DNA from: Janthinobacterium psychrotolerans
GTDB taxonomy: Bacteria > Pseudomonadota > Gammaproteobacteria > Burkholderiales > Burkholderiaceae_D
Direction of reading: 5' to 3'
DNA length: 64,000 nt
Assembly (NCBI RefSeq): GCF_001677885.1
Contig: NZ_LOCQ01000057.1
Span: 62,001-126,000, forward strand
Shown: piece after piece, positions 26,088-39,611 of the stretch
Layout: each line of letters starts with the position of its first letter
Position numbering within the stretch: the first letter of the stretch is position 1
Notes under the pieces: generated by a model
What the model saw: only the letters and a program-made list of their open reading frames with translations
Told to the model about the DNA's origin: nothing
Databases searched by the model: none
Translations under genes and position numbers: made by a program

Positions 26088-26588
26088 ATGAGAATTCTAA
26101 AAGAATCGTCACGCGGCCTCGACAAGCTGGACCGGCACATCCTGCGCATCCTGCAACAGGACGGCCGCATCTCGATGAAAGACCTCGGTGAACAGGTCGG
26201 CCTGTCGATCACGCCCTGCATCGAACGGGTCAAGCGCATGGAGCGCGACGGCGTCATCACGGGCTATCACGCCAAGGTCAATCCGGCCGCGCTGGGCGCC
26301 AAGCTGCTGGTGTTCGTCGAAATCACGCTGAACCAGAAATCGGCCTCGGCCTTCGAGCAGTTTCGCCGCGAGGTGCTGCAGATCCCCGAAGTGCAGGAAT
26401 GCCACCTGGTGTCGGGCGATTTCGACTACCTGATCAAGGCACGCATCCATGAGATGGCGGAATATCGAAAATTGCTGGGTGACATGCTGCTGCAGCTGCC
26501 GGGCGCGGCGCAATCGAAGAGCTATGTGGTGATGGAGGAAATCAAGGAAACCCTGGCGGTGTCGACCGAAGTGCTGCAAGGACGCTGA
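26088..26588 (+). CDS. Lrp/AsnC family transcriptional regulator
   Basis: The 166-residue protein has an AsnC-type helix-turn-helix (LDKLDRHILRILQQDGRIS in part, SITPCIERVKRMERDGVI) and the RAM ligand domain (VNPAALGAKLLVFVEITL, GDFDYLIKARI). It is divergent from dadA with a 116-bp AT-rich intergenic region, and probably activates dadAX in response to alanine or leucine, as Lrp-type regulators do in enteric bacteria and pseudomonads. No strong ribosome-binding site precedes the ATG. Confidence 0.92.
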   Translation: MRILKESSRGLDKLDRHILRILQQDGRISMKDLGEQVGLSITPCIERVKRMERDGVITGYHAKVNPAALGAKLLVFVEITLNQKSASAFEQFRREVLQIPEVQECHLVSGDFDYLIKARIHEMAEYRKLLGDMLLQLPGAAQSKSYVVMEEIKETLAVSTEVLQGR

Positions 26589-26717
26589 CAAGTATCGCCT
26601 TGCGCCACCATCGGCATCGTTTCATGCGCCTTTGTATATTCATGTAGCAGATCGTTACAAATGCACGCACACTTCCCCTCGACATCACGCCCGTCCCCTC
26701 TGAGATTGGAAGCAGTG

Positions 26718-27086
26718 ATGCGCACCGGGACTACTGCTATGAATACTTTTTTAAAACTGGCGTTTTCTTGTCTCGCGGCTGTGAGCATGGCCGTGTGCAG
26801 CGCCAGCGAATACACCGTCAACCGCGCGCCGGCAGACGGTGCCATCTATAAAAACATTACCGTCGGCAAAACCACGCGTCTCGACCTCGACGCCGCCCTC
26901 GGCAGCGCCACGGTGGTCAAACTCGACCCCGGCTATGAAGTCTGGGTCTACAAGAACCAGGTGCAAGCGCCCTCCAGCAGCCGTTTCCTGCCCTTGCTCG
27001 ACACCAAGGGCACGCGCGAAGTGGCCGTGATGTTCGACCGCGCCGGGGTGGTCAGGAAGTTCCGCATCCACGAGCCAAAGAAGTAG
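26718..27086 (+). CDS. Exported protein with BamE/SmpA-like fold (tentative)
   Basis: The 122-residue product has a signal peptide ending near CSAS and a mature part of about 95 residues. Its pattern, ITVGKTTRLDLDAALGSAT followed by YEVWVYKN and a final VMFDRAGVVRKFRI, resembles the small outer-membrane-protein-A (SmpA/BamE-like) fold, where a helix precedes three strands. The ATG at 26718 follows GGAAG; an alternative ATG at 26739 is also plausible. It is monocistronic. The fold suggestion rests on pattern only. Confidence 0.65.
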   Translation: MRTGTTAMNTFLKLAFSCLAAVSMAVCSASEYTVNRAPADGAIYKNITVGKTTRLDLDAALGSATVVKLDPGYEVWVYKNQVQAPSSSRFLPLLDTKGTREVAVMFDRAGVVRKFRIHEPKK

Positions 27087-27150
27087 GCAAGCGTACGCCC
27101 TGATGCCGGTCCCTGCGCTACAGTAAGGTTTTATCTACCTGTGGCGCGAC

Positions 27151-28023
27151 ATGCAACGACCAGCCAACCTCGATCTCATTTCGCTGGACAAACACTGGCA
27201 GCACGCCAGGCCCTACCCGCCGCTCGGTTTTGTTCCCTTTCACGAAGCCGCCCTCGGCAATGGCGACAGCTTCGGCCTGTACTGGCCGATCGGCCGCGAA
27301 GCGCTGCAGCCCATCGTGGTCGAAACCTGGCACGACGAATGGCGCATCCAGCCGCACTTTTCCAGCCTGGCGGCCTTTTTGCAGGCCCATGCGCGACTCG
27401 ATGAAGACGATGATGAGGGCTATGTCGACACGCCGGCGCTGGCTGACGACCCCGCTTCGCCACGCGCGTCCTTTCTGGCGGCCAGGGAACTGATCGCGCA
27501 GCACGATGGCGCCGCCGCCATTGCCCTGCTGGAAGCGGCGCTGGCCATCGTGCCCGAATATACGGACGCGCTGGTGGCGCTGCATGGCCAGTATGTACGC
27601 GCGGGAAGGATTGACGAAGCCGTGAAAGTGGCCATCCAGGCCCTTATCTCGCCGCCGTCGTTTGGCGGCCCGCCGCTGAAGGCCTTGCACTGGCTGCGCC
27701 AGCAAGCCTTGCCGGAGGCCGAGCCGGACCCCATCTGGCGCCACTGCGGGCAGCTGTCGCTCAGCTTTGGCGGCAGCAAGGAAAACGCCGATTACCCGGT
27801 GCTGGCGGCCGCCATCGACACCTATCTGGAACAGGGCAAGCTGCGCTCAGGCGCTACCCTGATGCAGACCTATGCGGAACTGATGAGCGCGGAAACCGTG
27901 TCCTTCCAGGAGCGTTACGGCTTTGATCAGGACGCCTTCATTGCGCGCCAGATCGCCCTCAGCGCGCAACTGGCCGAAGGCGGACGCGACCCGGCGCGAC
28001 TGTGGACAGTTCAATCGGCTTGA
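27151..28023 (+). CDS. TPR-containing hypothetical protein with SUKH-like N terminus
   Basis: I do not recognise a named family. The first 80 residues (GNGDSFGLYWPIG, VVETWHDEWRIQPHFSSLAAFL) resemble SMI1/KNR4 (SUKH) domains. Residues about 105-165 look like tetratricopeptide helices (AARELIAQHDGAAAIALLEAAL, read in part, and GRIDEAVKVAIQAL). There is no signal peptide, so it is cytoplasmic at 290 residues. SUKH domains are often immunity proteins, but no toxin gene is adjacent. Its last 13 bases overlap the convergent AraC-type gene. Confidence 0.65.
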   Translation: MQRPANLDLISLDKHWQHARPYPPLGFVPFHEAALGNGDSFGLYWPIGREALQPIVVETWHDEWRIQPHFSSLAAFLQAHARLDEDDDEGYVDTPALADDPASPRASFLAARELIAQHDGAAAIALLEAALAIVPEYTDALVALHGQYVRAGRIDEAVKVAIQALISPPSFGGPPLKALHWLRQQALPEAEPDPIWRHCGQLSLSFGGSKENADYPVLAAAIDTYLEQGKLRSGATLMQTYAELMSAETVSFQERYGFDQDAFIARQIALSAQLAEGGRDPARLWTVQSA

Positions 28024-29018
28024 TTCATTGGCGCACCTTGCTGGCGGAACTGCTTGCGGTAGGCCGACGGCGAGGTCTGCAGGCTGGCGCGAAAATGCTG
28101 GCGCAGCGACAACGCCGTGCCAAAGCCGGCCTCTTGCGCCACCACATCGATGGCGGCATCGCTTTTTTCCAGCAGGCCCTGCGCATGCGCCAGGCGCTGG
28201 CCCAGCAGCCACTGCTTGAACGAGGTGCCCGTCGCCTGGCGGAAATGGCGGGTAAAGTTGCGCCGGCTCATGGCGGCCCGTTCGGCCAGCGCGTCGATGC
28301 CGTGCGCCTGGCCCAGGTGCGCGCCCACATAAGCGAGCACGTCGGCAAAGCGCCCTTCGCTGTGCGACACCGGCAGCGGCCGCTCGATGAATTGCGCCTG
28401 GCCACCTTGCCGGTGCGGCGCCACCAGCAGGCGGCGCGCCACGCGGTTGGCCAGCCCGGCGCCGGCCAGCTGGCGCAGCAGGTACAGGCAGCAATCGAGC
28501 CCGGCCGCCACGCCAGCCGAGGTCAGCAGGGCCCCATCGTCGACATACAGCATGTCCTGTTCGACCAGCACCTGCGGATGGCGCGCCGCCAGGATGGCCG
28601 CCATGCCCCAGTGGGTGGCGGCGCGCCTGCCGTCGAGCAGCCCCGCCTGCGCCAGCGGAAACGCACCGAGGCACAGCCCCACCATGCGCGCGCCGCGCCG
28701 GTGGGCGCCCTGCAGCGCGGTGACCAGCGCCTCCGGCGCCGGCCGGCAATCGTCGTGCCAGGACGGCATGATGACGATATCGGCCGTCTCCAGCAGCGAC
28801 AAATCATGCGCGGGCACGATGGCAAAGCCGGCCGCAGTGGGCAGCGGCGCGGCAACGGCGGCGCAAACCCTGACCACGAACCGGGGCGCACCGGGCGCCT
28901 CGGCCTCGTCCAGGGGCGTACCGAACACCAGGCAGGGCACGGACAGATGGAAAGGCGTGATGCCGTCATAGGCGATCACGGCAACTTCAAGGGGACGGGT
29001 GGCGGAAAGTGTCAACAT
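28011..29018 (-). CDS. GlxA-type AraC family transcriptional regulator
   Basis: The 335-residue protein couples an N-terminal DJ-1/PfpI-like domain (VAVIAYDGITPFHLSVP, a central GLCLGAFPLAQAGLLDGR with the nucleophile-elbow Cys) to two C-terminal AraC helix-turn-helix motifs (IDALAERAAMSRRNFTRHFR in part; IDVVAQEAGFG). GlxA-type regulators sense amines or other small nitrogen compounds. It is divergent from the isochorismatase-family hydrolase gene, which may be its target. Confidence 0.88.
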   Translation of the reverse strand: MLTLSATRPLEVAVIAYDGITPFHLSVPCLVFGTPLDEAEAPGAPRFVVRVCAAVAAPLPTAAGFAIVPAHDLSLLETADIVIMPSWHDDCRPAPEALVTALQGAHRRGARMVGLCLGAFPLAQAGLLDGRRAATHWGMAAILAARHPQVLVEQDMLYVDDGALLTSAGVAAGLDCCLYLLRQLAGAGLANRVARRLLVAPHRQGGQAQFIERPLPVSHSEGRFADVLAYVGAHLGQAHGIDALAERAAMSRRNFTRHFRQATGTSFKQWLLGQRLAHAQGLLEKSDAAIDVVAQEAGFGTALSLRQHFRASLQTSPSAYRKQFRQQGAPMNQAD

Positions 29019-29111
29019 GGCCCGATTGTATCGCAGACAGGCCTTCAGGCCACTGTCGTGCCAGCGCCGCGTGGGCCAGAATGGCCCTCAGTCCACCTTG
29101 AAAGGCAACCC

Positions 29112-29738
29112 ATGTCCAACACCCCACCGCGCCGCGCCCTGCTGGTCATCGATGTCCAGAACGAATATTTTACCGGCCAGTTGCCGATCGAGTACCCGCC
29201 GGTCGACATTTCCTTGCCCAATATCACCGCCGCCATGCAGGCCGCGCGCGCCGCCGGCGTGCCCGTGATCGTGGTGCAGCACGACGCGCCGCAAGGCTCG
29301 CCCGTATTTGCCAGGGGCAGCGACAGCTGGCAGCTGCATCCGCAGGTGGCCGCCATCGAGGCCGATCATCATATCCATAAAACCATGGGCAGCGCCTTTG
29401 CCGGCACGGATCTGCGCGAGTGGCTCTCTGGCAAGAACATCGATACGCTGGCCATCGCCGGCTACATGACGCACAACTGCGATGCCGCCACCATCTACCA
29501 GGCGGCGCACGACGGCCTCGCCGTGGAATTCCTGGCGGACGCCACCGGTGCCCTGCCCTATGCCAACGCGGCCGGCAAAGCCAGCGCCGAGGAAATCCAC
29601 CGCGTCTACAGCACCGTGTTTCATTCGAACTTTGCCGCCGTGGCCAGCACGGCCGACTGGATCGCGGCGGTCAGGCAAGGCGAGCCTCTGGAAAAGGACA
29701 ATATTTTCCTGTCCAACCAGCGTGCGCGCCAGGCATAA
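29112..29738 (+). CDS. Isochorismatase-family cysteine hydrolase
   Basis: The 208-residue enzyme has the expected triad: Asp in LLVIDVQNEYF, Lys in HHIHKTMGSAFAGTDL and Cys in GYMTHNCDAATIYQA. Family members hydrolyse amides or vinyl ethers (nicotinamidase, N-carbamoyl compounds, isochorismate). The ATG follows AAAGGCAACCC. A far longer in-frame extension runs antisense through the AraC gene and is rejected. Divergence from the GlxA-type regulator suggests regulated use of an amide nitrogen source. Confidence 0.88.
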   Translation: MSNTPPRRALLVIDVQNEYFTGQLPIEYPPVDISLPNITAAMQAARAAGVPVIVVQHDAPQGSPVFARGSDSWQLHPQVAAIEADHHIHKTMGSAFAGTDLREWLSGKNIDTLAIAGYMTHNCDAATIYQAAHDGLAVEFLADATGALPYANAAGKASAEEIHRVYSTVFHSNFAAVASTADWIAAVRQGEPLEKDNIFLSNQRARQA

Positions 29739-29764
29739 AGCCCGCTTGGCAGGTATCATGCCGC

Positions 29765-30316
29765 ATGCTCAAATACCTGCTGATATTGCCGGCCAGCGTG
29801 CTGCTGGCCTCGGCCGCGATCGCCGTTGCCGGCCTTGATGACAGGATCGCGCCGGCCGACATGATCGTCGTGCCCGGCAATACGGTGGCACCCGACGGCA
29901 CGCCCAGCCCGCGGCTGCAGGCCCGGCTCGATGCGGCGCTCACCCAATTTCGCAACCGCCAGGCGCCGCGCATCTTTGTCAGCGGCGGCACCGGCAAGGA
30001 AGGCTTTGACGAAGCGGCCGCCATGGCCGGCTATCTCAAACAGCAAGGCGTGCCGGCGGCGGCCATTATCGAAGACAAGCAGGGCTGGACCACGGAGGCA
30101 ACGGCGAAGAATGCCGCCGCCTATCTGCATACCCACGGCCTGAGCACGGCCATGGTGGCCACGCAGTACTTTCATGTGCCGCGCTTGAGGCTGGCATTGG
30201 AGCGCGCCGGCGTGACCGTCAGCGCCCAGGTGCACGCGCCCTATGCCGAGCTGCGCGACCTGTATTCGACACCGCGCGAGGCCGTCGGCTACGCGGTGTA
30301 TTACCTGAAACAATAA
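29765..30316 (+). CDS. YdcF-like DUF218 family protein
   Basis: This 183-residue protein has an N-terminal hydrophobic signal or anchor (MLKYLLILPASVLLASAAIA). The DUF218 core follows: ADMIVVPGNTV, RIFVSGGTG, TTEATAKNAAAYL and MVATQYFHVPRLRLALERAG. The fold is Rossmann-like, and some members act in envelope polysaccharide or vancomycin-tolerance functions. It begins 26 bp after the hydrolase gene and may be co-transcribed. It ends three bases from the convergent glpK gene. Confidence 0.82.
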   Translation: MLKYLLILPASVLLASAAIAVAGLDDRIAPADMIVVPGNTVAPDGTPSPRLQARLDAALTQFRNRQAPRIFVSGGTGKEGFDEAAAMAGYLKQQGVPAAAIIEDKQGWTTEATAKNAAAYLHTHGLSTAMVATQYFHVPRLRLALERAGVTVSAQVHAPYAELRDLYSTPREAVGYAVYYLKQ

Positions 30317-30319
30317 CGC

Positions 30320-31813
<1,494 letters not shown>

Positions 31814-31838
31814 TGTCTGCTACTACAAAAAAACCGGT

Positions 31839-31871
31839 AAAAACAGGCGCAAGCTGTTGTCCGCTTGCGCC
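31839..31871 (-). terminator. Intrinsic terminator between glpV and glpK
   Basis: On the minus strand a perfect 9-bp stem GGCGCAAGC/GCTTGCGCC (31871-31863 with 31854-31846) with an eight-base loop is followed by TGTTTTT. It follows the glpV stop by some 20 bp and precedes the glpK start by 26 bp, so it is likely an internal attenuator that reduces glpK transcription. Confidence 0.8.
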
Positions 31872-31890
31872 CTCATGACAGCGCGGCAGT

Positions 31891-33621
<1,731 letters not shown>

Positions 33622-33696
33622 CGTGATTCTCCTTTATAGTTGTCATCCGGCCGGTCGCACCAGCCGGTGTCCGCATCTACGACTACTCCTACGACT

Positions 33697-34002
33697 TTAT
33701 CCCCAACGCATTACTACCAACAACAGTACAAAACTGATCGCCGCTCCTATGGTTTGTTGAAATTCGGTAAAGCCGGCCCAGGCCAGGTTGACATAGGCCG
33801 CCGCCAGCAGGCCGACAAACAGGCGGTCGCCGCGCGTGGTCGGCATCGGCAGGAAGCCTTTGCGCTCGATGCTGGGCGAACGGATCTGCCAGATCGTCAT
33901 GCCGGCCAGCATCAGGCCTATGCAGATAAAGAACACCGCCACTTCCGGCGTCCACGCCATCCAGCCGAACAGGCTGGTAGTGCTGTCGCTATTGTTTTCC
34001 AT
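33697..34002 (-). CDS. glpU: Small membrane protein of the glycerol transporter (DUF2160)
   Basis: This 101-residue protein has two hydrophobic segments (about residues 15-35 and 60-95) joined by a short basic loop and matches DUF2160, the small subunit conserved in glycerol ABC loci. Its precise role is not settled. The ATG at 34002 is one base after the permease stop (TGAGATG), so translation is coupled. An in-frame ATG seven codons upstream lies within glpQ. Confidence 0.82.
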   Translation of the reverse strand: MENNSDSTTSLFGWMAWTPEVAVFFICIGLMLAGMTIWQIRSPSIERKGFLPMPTTRGDRLFVGLLAAAYVNLAWAGFTEFQQTIGAAISFVLLLVVMRWG

Positions 34003-34003
34003 C

Positions 34004-34806
34004 TCACACCCTCCCCATGGCAAAGCCCTTGGCGATGTAATGCCGCACGAACCAGATCACCAGCGCGCCCGGCACGATAGTCAAGACGCCGGCCGCCGCC
34101 AGCACGCCCCAGTCCATGCCGGCCGCCGACACGGTGCGCGTCATGGTGGCGGCGATCGGCTTGGCATTGACCGAGGTCAGAGTGCGCGCCAGCAGCAGTT
34201 CGACCCAGCTGAACATGAAGCAGAAAAACGCCGTCACGCCCACGCCCGACTTGATCATCGGCAGGAAGATTTGAATAAAGAAGCGCGGAAAGCTGTAGCC
34301 GTCGATATACGCCGTCTCGTCGATTTCCTTGGGCACGCCCGACATGAAGCCTTCCAGTATCCACACGGCCAGCGGCACGTTGAACACCATGTGCGCCAGC
34401 GCCACGGCCAGGTGGGTGTCCATCAACCCCACGGTCGAGTACAGCTGGAAGAACGGCACCAGGAACACGGCCGGCGGCGTCATGCGGTTGGTCAGCAGCC
34501 AGAAGAACAAATGCTTGTCGCCGACAAAGTTGTAGCGCGAAAAAGCATAGGCGGCCGGCAAGGCCACGGTGACCGACAGCACCATGTTCAGCGCCACGTA
34601 GATCATCGAGTTGATATAGCCGCTGTACCACGACGGATCGGTAAAGATGGTGTGGTAGTTGGCGAACGTCAGCTGCTGCGGCCACAGGCTCAGCACGCCA
34701 ACGATTTCCTCGTTGGTCTTGAGCGACATGTTCAGCATCCAGTAGATCGGCAGCATGGAGGCGAACAGAAAGGCGACCAGCACCAGGCTCTTGAGTTTGT
34801 GCTGCA

Positions 34807-34810
<4 letters not shown>
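34004..34810 (-). CDS. glpQ: Glycerol ABC transporter permease (second)
   Basis: A 268-residue binding-protein-dependent permease with about six transmembrane helices. The EAA-like cytoplasmic loop contacting the ATPases is EIDETAYIDGYSFPRFFIQI. It pairs with GlpP as the heterodimeric membrane channel. The start codon overlaps the glpP stop by four bases (ATGA). A longer in-frame extension lies inside glpP and is rejected. Confidence 0.92.
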
Positions 34811-35675
<865 letters not shown>

Positions 35676-35676
<1 letters not shown>

Positions 35677-36767
35677 CAAGCCACCCGTTTGTCGTTAAGG
35701 TAGTACAAGGTGCGCTCGCGCGCAAAGCGCAGCCGCACGCCGTCGCCCGCGACGGCGGCGATGGCGCGCAGCTTGGCCGCCACCGTCGCGCCGCCCAGCT
35801 GGAATTCGGCCAGGTAGTGCGTGCCCATATTGCGCACGGCCAGCACGGTGGCGGCCAGCGTATCGTCGCCAGCCTGGCCGGCGCTCGCGCACTCGACAAA
35901 CTCGGGCCGCACGCCCAGCGTGATCTTGCCTTGCGCCCCGCAGAGCGCCGCGCGCGCCGCTTCGGACAGCGCCAGGAGCTGCCCCGCCACCCGCGCCTGG
36001 CCGTCCTCGACTGTGCATTCGAGCAAGTTCATGCCGGGGTTGCCGATAAAGTAGCCGACAAAGGTATGCTCGGGCGCTTCGAACAGCGCTTGCGCACTGC
36101 CCGTCTGCACCACTTCGCCTTGCGTCATGACGACCACCTGGTCGGCGAAGGTCAAGGCCTCCACCTGGTCGTGGGTGACGTAGATCAAGGAAAGCTTCAG
36201 TTCGTGATGGATTTCTTTGAGCTTGCGGCGCAGCAACCACTTCAGGTGCGGATCGATCACCGTCAGCGGTTCGTCGAACAGCACCGCCGCCACGTCGGGG
36301 CGCACCAGGCCGCGGCCCAGCGAGATTTTTTGCTTGGCGTCCACCGACAGGCCGCTGGCGCGCATTTTCAGGTCGCTTGATAGCTCCAGCATCTGCGCCA
36401 CCTGCTGCACGCGCTTTTTCACCTCGGCTTCCTTCCAGCCGCGATTGCGCAGCGGAAAGGCCAGGTTGTCGTGCACGGTCATGGTGTCGTAGATGACGGG
36501 AAACTGGAATACCTGCGCGATATTCCTCGCTTCGGTCGGCAGTTGCGTCACGTCCTTGCCATCAAACAATACCTTGCCGTGCGACGGTTTGACCAGGCCG
36601 GAAATAATATTGAGCAAGGTGGTCTTGCCACAACCGGACGGTCCCAGCAAGGCATAGGCGCCGCCGTCCTGCCAGCTCATGCTCATCGGCCGCAATGCGT
36701 AATCGGTGGGGGCGGACGGGTTCGGTTTGTAGGCGTGCGCCAGGTCAACGAGTTCGATGCGCGCCAT
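35676..36767 (-). CDS. glpT: Glycerol ABC transporter ATPase with degenerate signature motif
   Basis: This 363-residue ATPase has a canonical Walker A (GPSGCGKTT), a Q-loop (QVFQFPVIYD), a Walker B (AAVLFDEP) and the switch His (YVTHDQVEAL). Its ABC signature is degenerate: LSVDAKQKISLGRGL where LSGGQ is expected. The partner GlpS shows the opposite pattern. A C-terminal TOBE-like domain follows (about 240-360). The ATG after GGAGGTGCTTGAG, one base past the glpS stop, sets the start. Confidence 0.92.
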
Positions 36768-36768
36768 C

Positions 36769-37860
36769 TCAAGCACCTCCCTGTGGCGCGAACAACAGGG
36801 CGCCATCGGCGCCGAAGATCAGCAGCGATTGGGCCTGGCAATACATGGTGCAGGCGCTGCCGATGTCCAGCTTGTGCACGCCACCGAGCTGCGCCACCAG
36901 CGCCAGCGCGCCGCGGCGCGCGTGGACATAGGTTTCCGAGCCGCTGATTTCGGCCAGGTCCACCTGCGCCGCGATCGCCAGGTCGTCGCGCGATTGCGGC
37001 GCCAGGTGCAGGCTGTGGGCGCGCACGCCCAGGGTCACTTGCCGCTGGCCGGCCACGGCCGCCAATTGCTGCGCGCTCAGGGCAATCGCCAGCCCATCGG
37101 CGGCCTGCGCCACGCCGCTGGCGTCGAGTTGCGCCTCGATCAGGTTGATCGGCGGATCGCTGAAGGTACGCGCCACGGCGATGCTGTTGGGGGCGTTGAA
37201 GACGTCGAGCGTGCGGCCCTGCTGCAGCAGCCGGCCTTCGTGCAGCACCGCCACATGGCCGCCCAGTTGCAGCGCTTCGAGCGGCTCGGTGGTGGCGTAG
37301 ACCACGGTGGTGCTGCCGCTGGAAAACAGTTCCGTCAGCTCGCGCCGCAATTCCTCGCGCAGCTTGTAGTCGAGATTGACCAGCGGTTCGTCGAGCAGCA
37401 GCAGGGAGGCGTCCTTGATCAGCGCGCGGCCCAGCGCCGTGCGCTGCTGCTGGCCGCCCGACAGTTCGCCGGGACGGCGTTCCAGGTAGGGCGTGATATG
37501 CAGGCGCTCGGCCAGCGCCAGCACCTTGCCGCGGATCTGCGCTTCGGGCTCCTTGCGCAGGCGCAAGGGCGAGGCCATATTATCGTAGACGGAAAACGCG
37601 GGGTAATTGATGAACTGCTGGTAGACCATGGCCAGGTTGCGCCTGCTGACGGGCACGCCCGTCACGTCGACGCCGTCGGCCACCACCTTGCCGGCGGTAG
37701 GCTTGTCCAGCCCGGCCATCACGCGCATCAAGGTGGTCTTGCCGGCGCGCGTGGTGCCCAGCAGCACATTGATGGCGCCCGGCACCAGCGCCAGCGACAT
37801 CGGATACAGATAAGTGTCAGCACCCTGCTGCTTGCTGATCTCGCTCAAGTCAAGTTGCAC
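36769..37860 (-). CDS. glpS: Glycerol ABC transporter ATPase lacking the switch histidine
   Basis: The 363-residue ATPase has a variant Walker A (GTTRAGKTT), a Q-loop (MVYQQFINYP), a canonical signature (LSGGQQQRTALGRAL) and Walker B (LLLLDEPLVNLD). The H-loop reads YATTEPLEAL, with Thr where the catalytic switch His should be. A TOBE-like C-terminal domain follows. The start is a GTG, six bases after GGAGGAG. In the heterodimer, GlpS would lend its signature to the active GlpT site. Confidence 0.92.
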   Translation of the reverse strand: MQLDLSEISKQQGADTYLYPMSLALVPGAINVLLGTTRAGKTTLMRVMAGLDKPTAGKVVADGVDVTGVPVSRRNLAMVYQQFINYPAFSVYDNMASPLRLRKEPEAQIRGKVLALAERLHITPYLERRPGELSGGQQQRTALGRALIKDASLLLLDEPLVNLDYKLREELRRELTELFSSGSTTVVYATTEPLEALQLGGHVAVLHEGRLLQQGRTLDVFNAPNSIAVARTFSDPPINLIEAQLDASGVAQAADGLAIALSAQQLAAVAGQRQVTLGVRAHSLHLAPQSRDDLAIAAQVDLAEISGSETYVHARRGALALVAQLGGVHKLDIGSACTMYCQAQSLLIFGADGALLFAPQGGA

Positions 37861-37936
37861 GTCGTCTCCTCCAGGATAGTTCGCCGCGCCCTCTGCCGGG
37901 GCATGGTCGTCTGCCGCTTGCTGCTGTTACCTGTTT

Positions 37937-39472
37937 CTACATCGGATGGGCCGCCAGCCACGCATCGAGCAGCTGTTCCGTGCCAGCCGGCAGATGCAGG
38001 CCCAGCTTGGAGCGCCGCCATAATATGTCGGCCGCGCTGCTGGCCCATTCATGGCGCCGCAAGTAATCGATCTCGGCCGCGTACAGCCCGCTGGCCACTT
38101 CCTCGCCCATCTGCTCCACGCCGCTGCGGCCTTGCAGCAGCACATGGATGCGCGTGCCATAGGCGCGTGCGTAACGCGCCACCAGCCTGGCCGGCAGCCA
38201 GCCATATTGCCGCTGCAAGCCGGCGACAAAGTCGCCGAAGCCGCTCACCGCGCGGTTGTCGGGCAGCTTGCCGGCCACGTCGCCACCGGGCAGACAGGCT
38301 TGCGCCGTCCATGGCCCTTTTTTACTTTCCAGCAAAGGCTCAAGCAGGTCGACCGCTTCCTCGGCCAGCTTGCGGAAGGTGGTGATCTTGCCGCCGAAAA
38401 TGCTCAGCAGCGGTGCGCCTTCACGGTCCAGCTCGAACCGGTAGTCGCGGGTGACCGCCTTCGCTTGCGCCGATGCATCTTCGACCAGCGGACGCACGCC
38501 CGAATAGGTCCAGACCACGTCGGCAGGCACGATCGGCTTGCTGAAATAGTAACTGGAAAGTTCGCATAAGTAACTAATTTCTGCGTCATCGATCGCAACT
38601 TTTCCGCTGTCGCCTTTGTAATCGAGGTCGGTGGTGCCGATCAGGGTGAAATCCTGTTCGTAGGGAATCGTAAACACGATGCGTCCGTCATGGTGCTGGA
38701 AGATGTAGGCATGATCATGGTCGAACAGCCGCTTGACGACGATATGGCTGCCCTTGATCAGGCGCAGATTGCGCCCTTGCGCGGTGGGCGCGGCCTGGCG
38801 CAGGAAGTCGGCCGTCCATGGGCCGGTGGCATTGACCACGCTGCGCGCGCGCACCTGCATGGTGCCGCCATCGCTGCGCTGCAAGCTGGCCAGCCAGTGA
38901 TCGGCCTCGCGCACCAGCGCCGTGCAGCGCGTGCGCGTGAGCACGGTCGCGCCCTTCTCTTTCGCATCGAGCGCGTTGAGCAGCACCAGGCGGGCGTCGT
39001 CGACCCAGCCGTCGGAATACACGAAGCCGCGCTTGAACTGCGGCTTCAATGGTTTGCCGGCCGGGTGGCTTTGCAGCTTGATGCTGGCGGACGCTGGCAG
39101 CAATTCGCGCTTGGCCAGCATATCGTACAAAAACAGGCCAGCGCGTATCAGCCAGGCCGGGCGCTGTCCTTCGGCATGGGGCATCACGAAGCGCAGCGGC
39201 CACATGATGTGGGGCGCCGAGCGCAGCAGCACTTCGCGTTCGATCAGGGCCTTGCGCACCAGGCCGAATTCGTAATATTCCAGGTAGCGCAGGCCACCGT
39301 GGATCAGCTTGGTCGAAGCCGACGAGGTGTGCGAAGCCAGGTCATCCTTTTCGCATAACACCACCGACAGGCCCCGCCCGGCCGCGTCGCGCGCGATCCC
39401 GGCGCCGTTGATCCCACCGCCGACGACCAGCAGATCGCATTCCATCATCCCGTTTGCCTGTACCGCCACCAT
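37937..39472 (-). CDS. glpD: Glycerol-3-phosphate dehydrogenase (FAD, respiratory)
   Basis: The 511-residue flavoprotein has the FAD motif LLVVGGGINGAGIARDAAGR, the family block HTSSASTKLIHGGLRYLEYY and a C-terminal lid domain. It oxidises glycerol 3-phosphate to dihydroxyacetone phosphate with electrons passing to quinone. It is the first gene of the minus-strand operon, 140 bp from the divergent glpR. The ATG at 39472 follows GGGAGTTTTG; a TTG one codon earlier is also possible. Confidence 0.96.
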   Translation of the reverse strand: MVAVQANGMMECDLLVVGGGINGAGIARDAAGRGLSVVLCEKDDLASHTSSASTKLIHGGLRYLEYYEFGLVRKALIEREVLLRSAPHIMWPLRFVMPHAEGQRPAWLIRAGLFLYDMLAKRELLPASASIKLQSHPAGKPLKPQFKRGFVYSDGWVDDARLVLLNALDAKEKGATVLTRTRCTALVREADHWLASLQRSDGGTMQVRARSVVNATGPWTADFLRQAAPTAQGRNLRLIKGSHIVVKRLFDHDHAYIFQHHDGRIVFTIPYEQDFTLIGTTDLDYKGDSGKVAIDDAEISYLCELSSYYFSKPIVPADVVWTYSGVRPLVEDASAQAKAVTRDYRFELDREGAPLLSIFGGKITTFRKLAEEAVDLLEPLLESKKGPWTAQACLPGGDVAGKLPDNRAVSGFGDFVAGLQRQYGWLPARLVARYARAYGTRIHVLLQGRSGVEQMGEEVASGLYAAEIDYLRRHEWASSAADILWRRSKLGLHLPAGTEQLLDAWLAAHPM

Positions 39473-39508
39473 CAAAACTCCCTGCCGTTGTGATCAATAA
39501 AGATATAA

Positions 39509-39591
39509 TTCGTATGCCAGATGAATAAGATTACGCCAGAATACGAACTCATGGCAACATATTTTCATTACTATTTGTTCGTTTCTGTTCG
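39509..39591. promoter_or_regulatory. glpD/glpR divergent control region with candidate GlpR sites
   Basis: An inverted pair TTCGTAT (39509-39515) and ATACGAA (39541-39547) flanks a possible minus-strand promoter, -35 TTGCCA (39557-39552) and -10 TAATCT (39533-39528) with 18 bp between. Two direct TGTTCG elements (39576 and 39586) are spaced one helical turn apart just before glpR. TGTTCG is the half-site of E. coli GlpR operators, so both clusters are reasonable GlpR targets. Confidence 0.5.
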
Positions 39592-39611
39592 ATTATAAGA
39601 AAGAATGCATC

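Noticed and set aside
28002-29111. Long N-terminal extension of the isochorismatase-family gene
   Set aside because: The extension is antisense to the AraC-type gene, and a good ribosome-binding site precedes the ATG at 29112.
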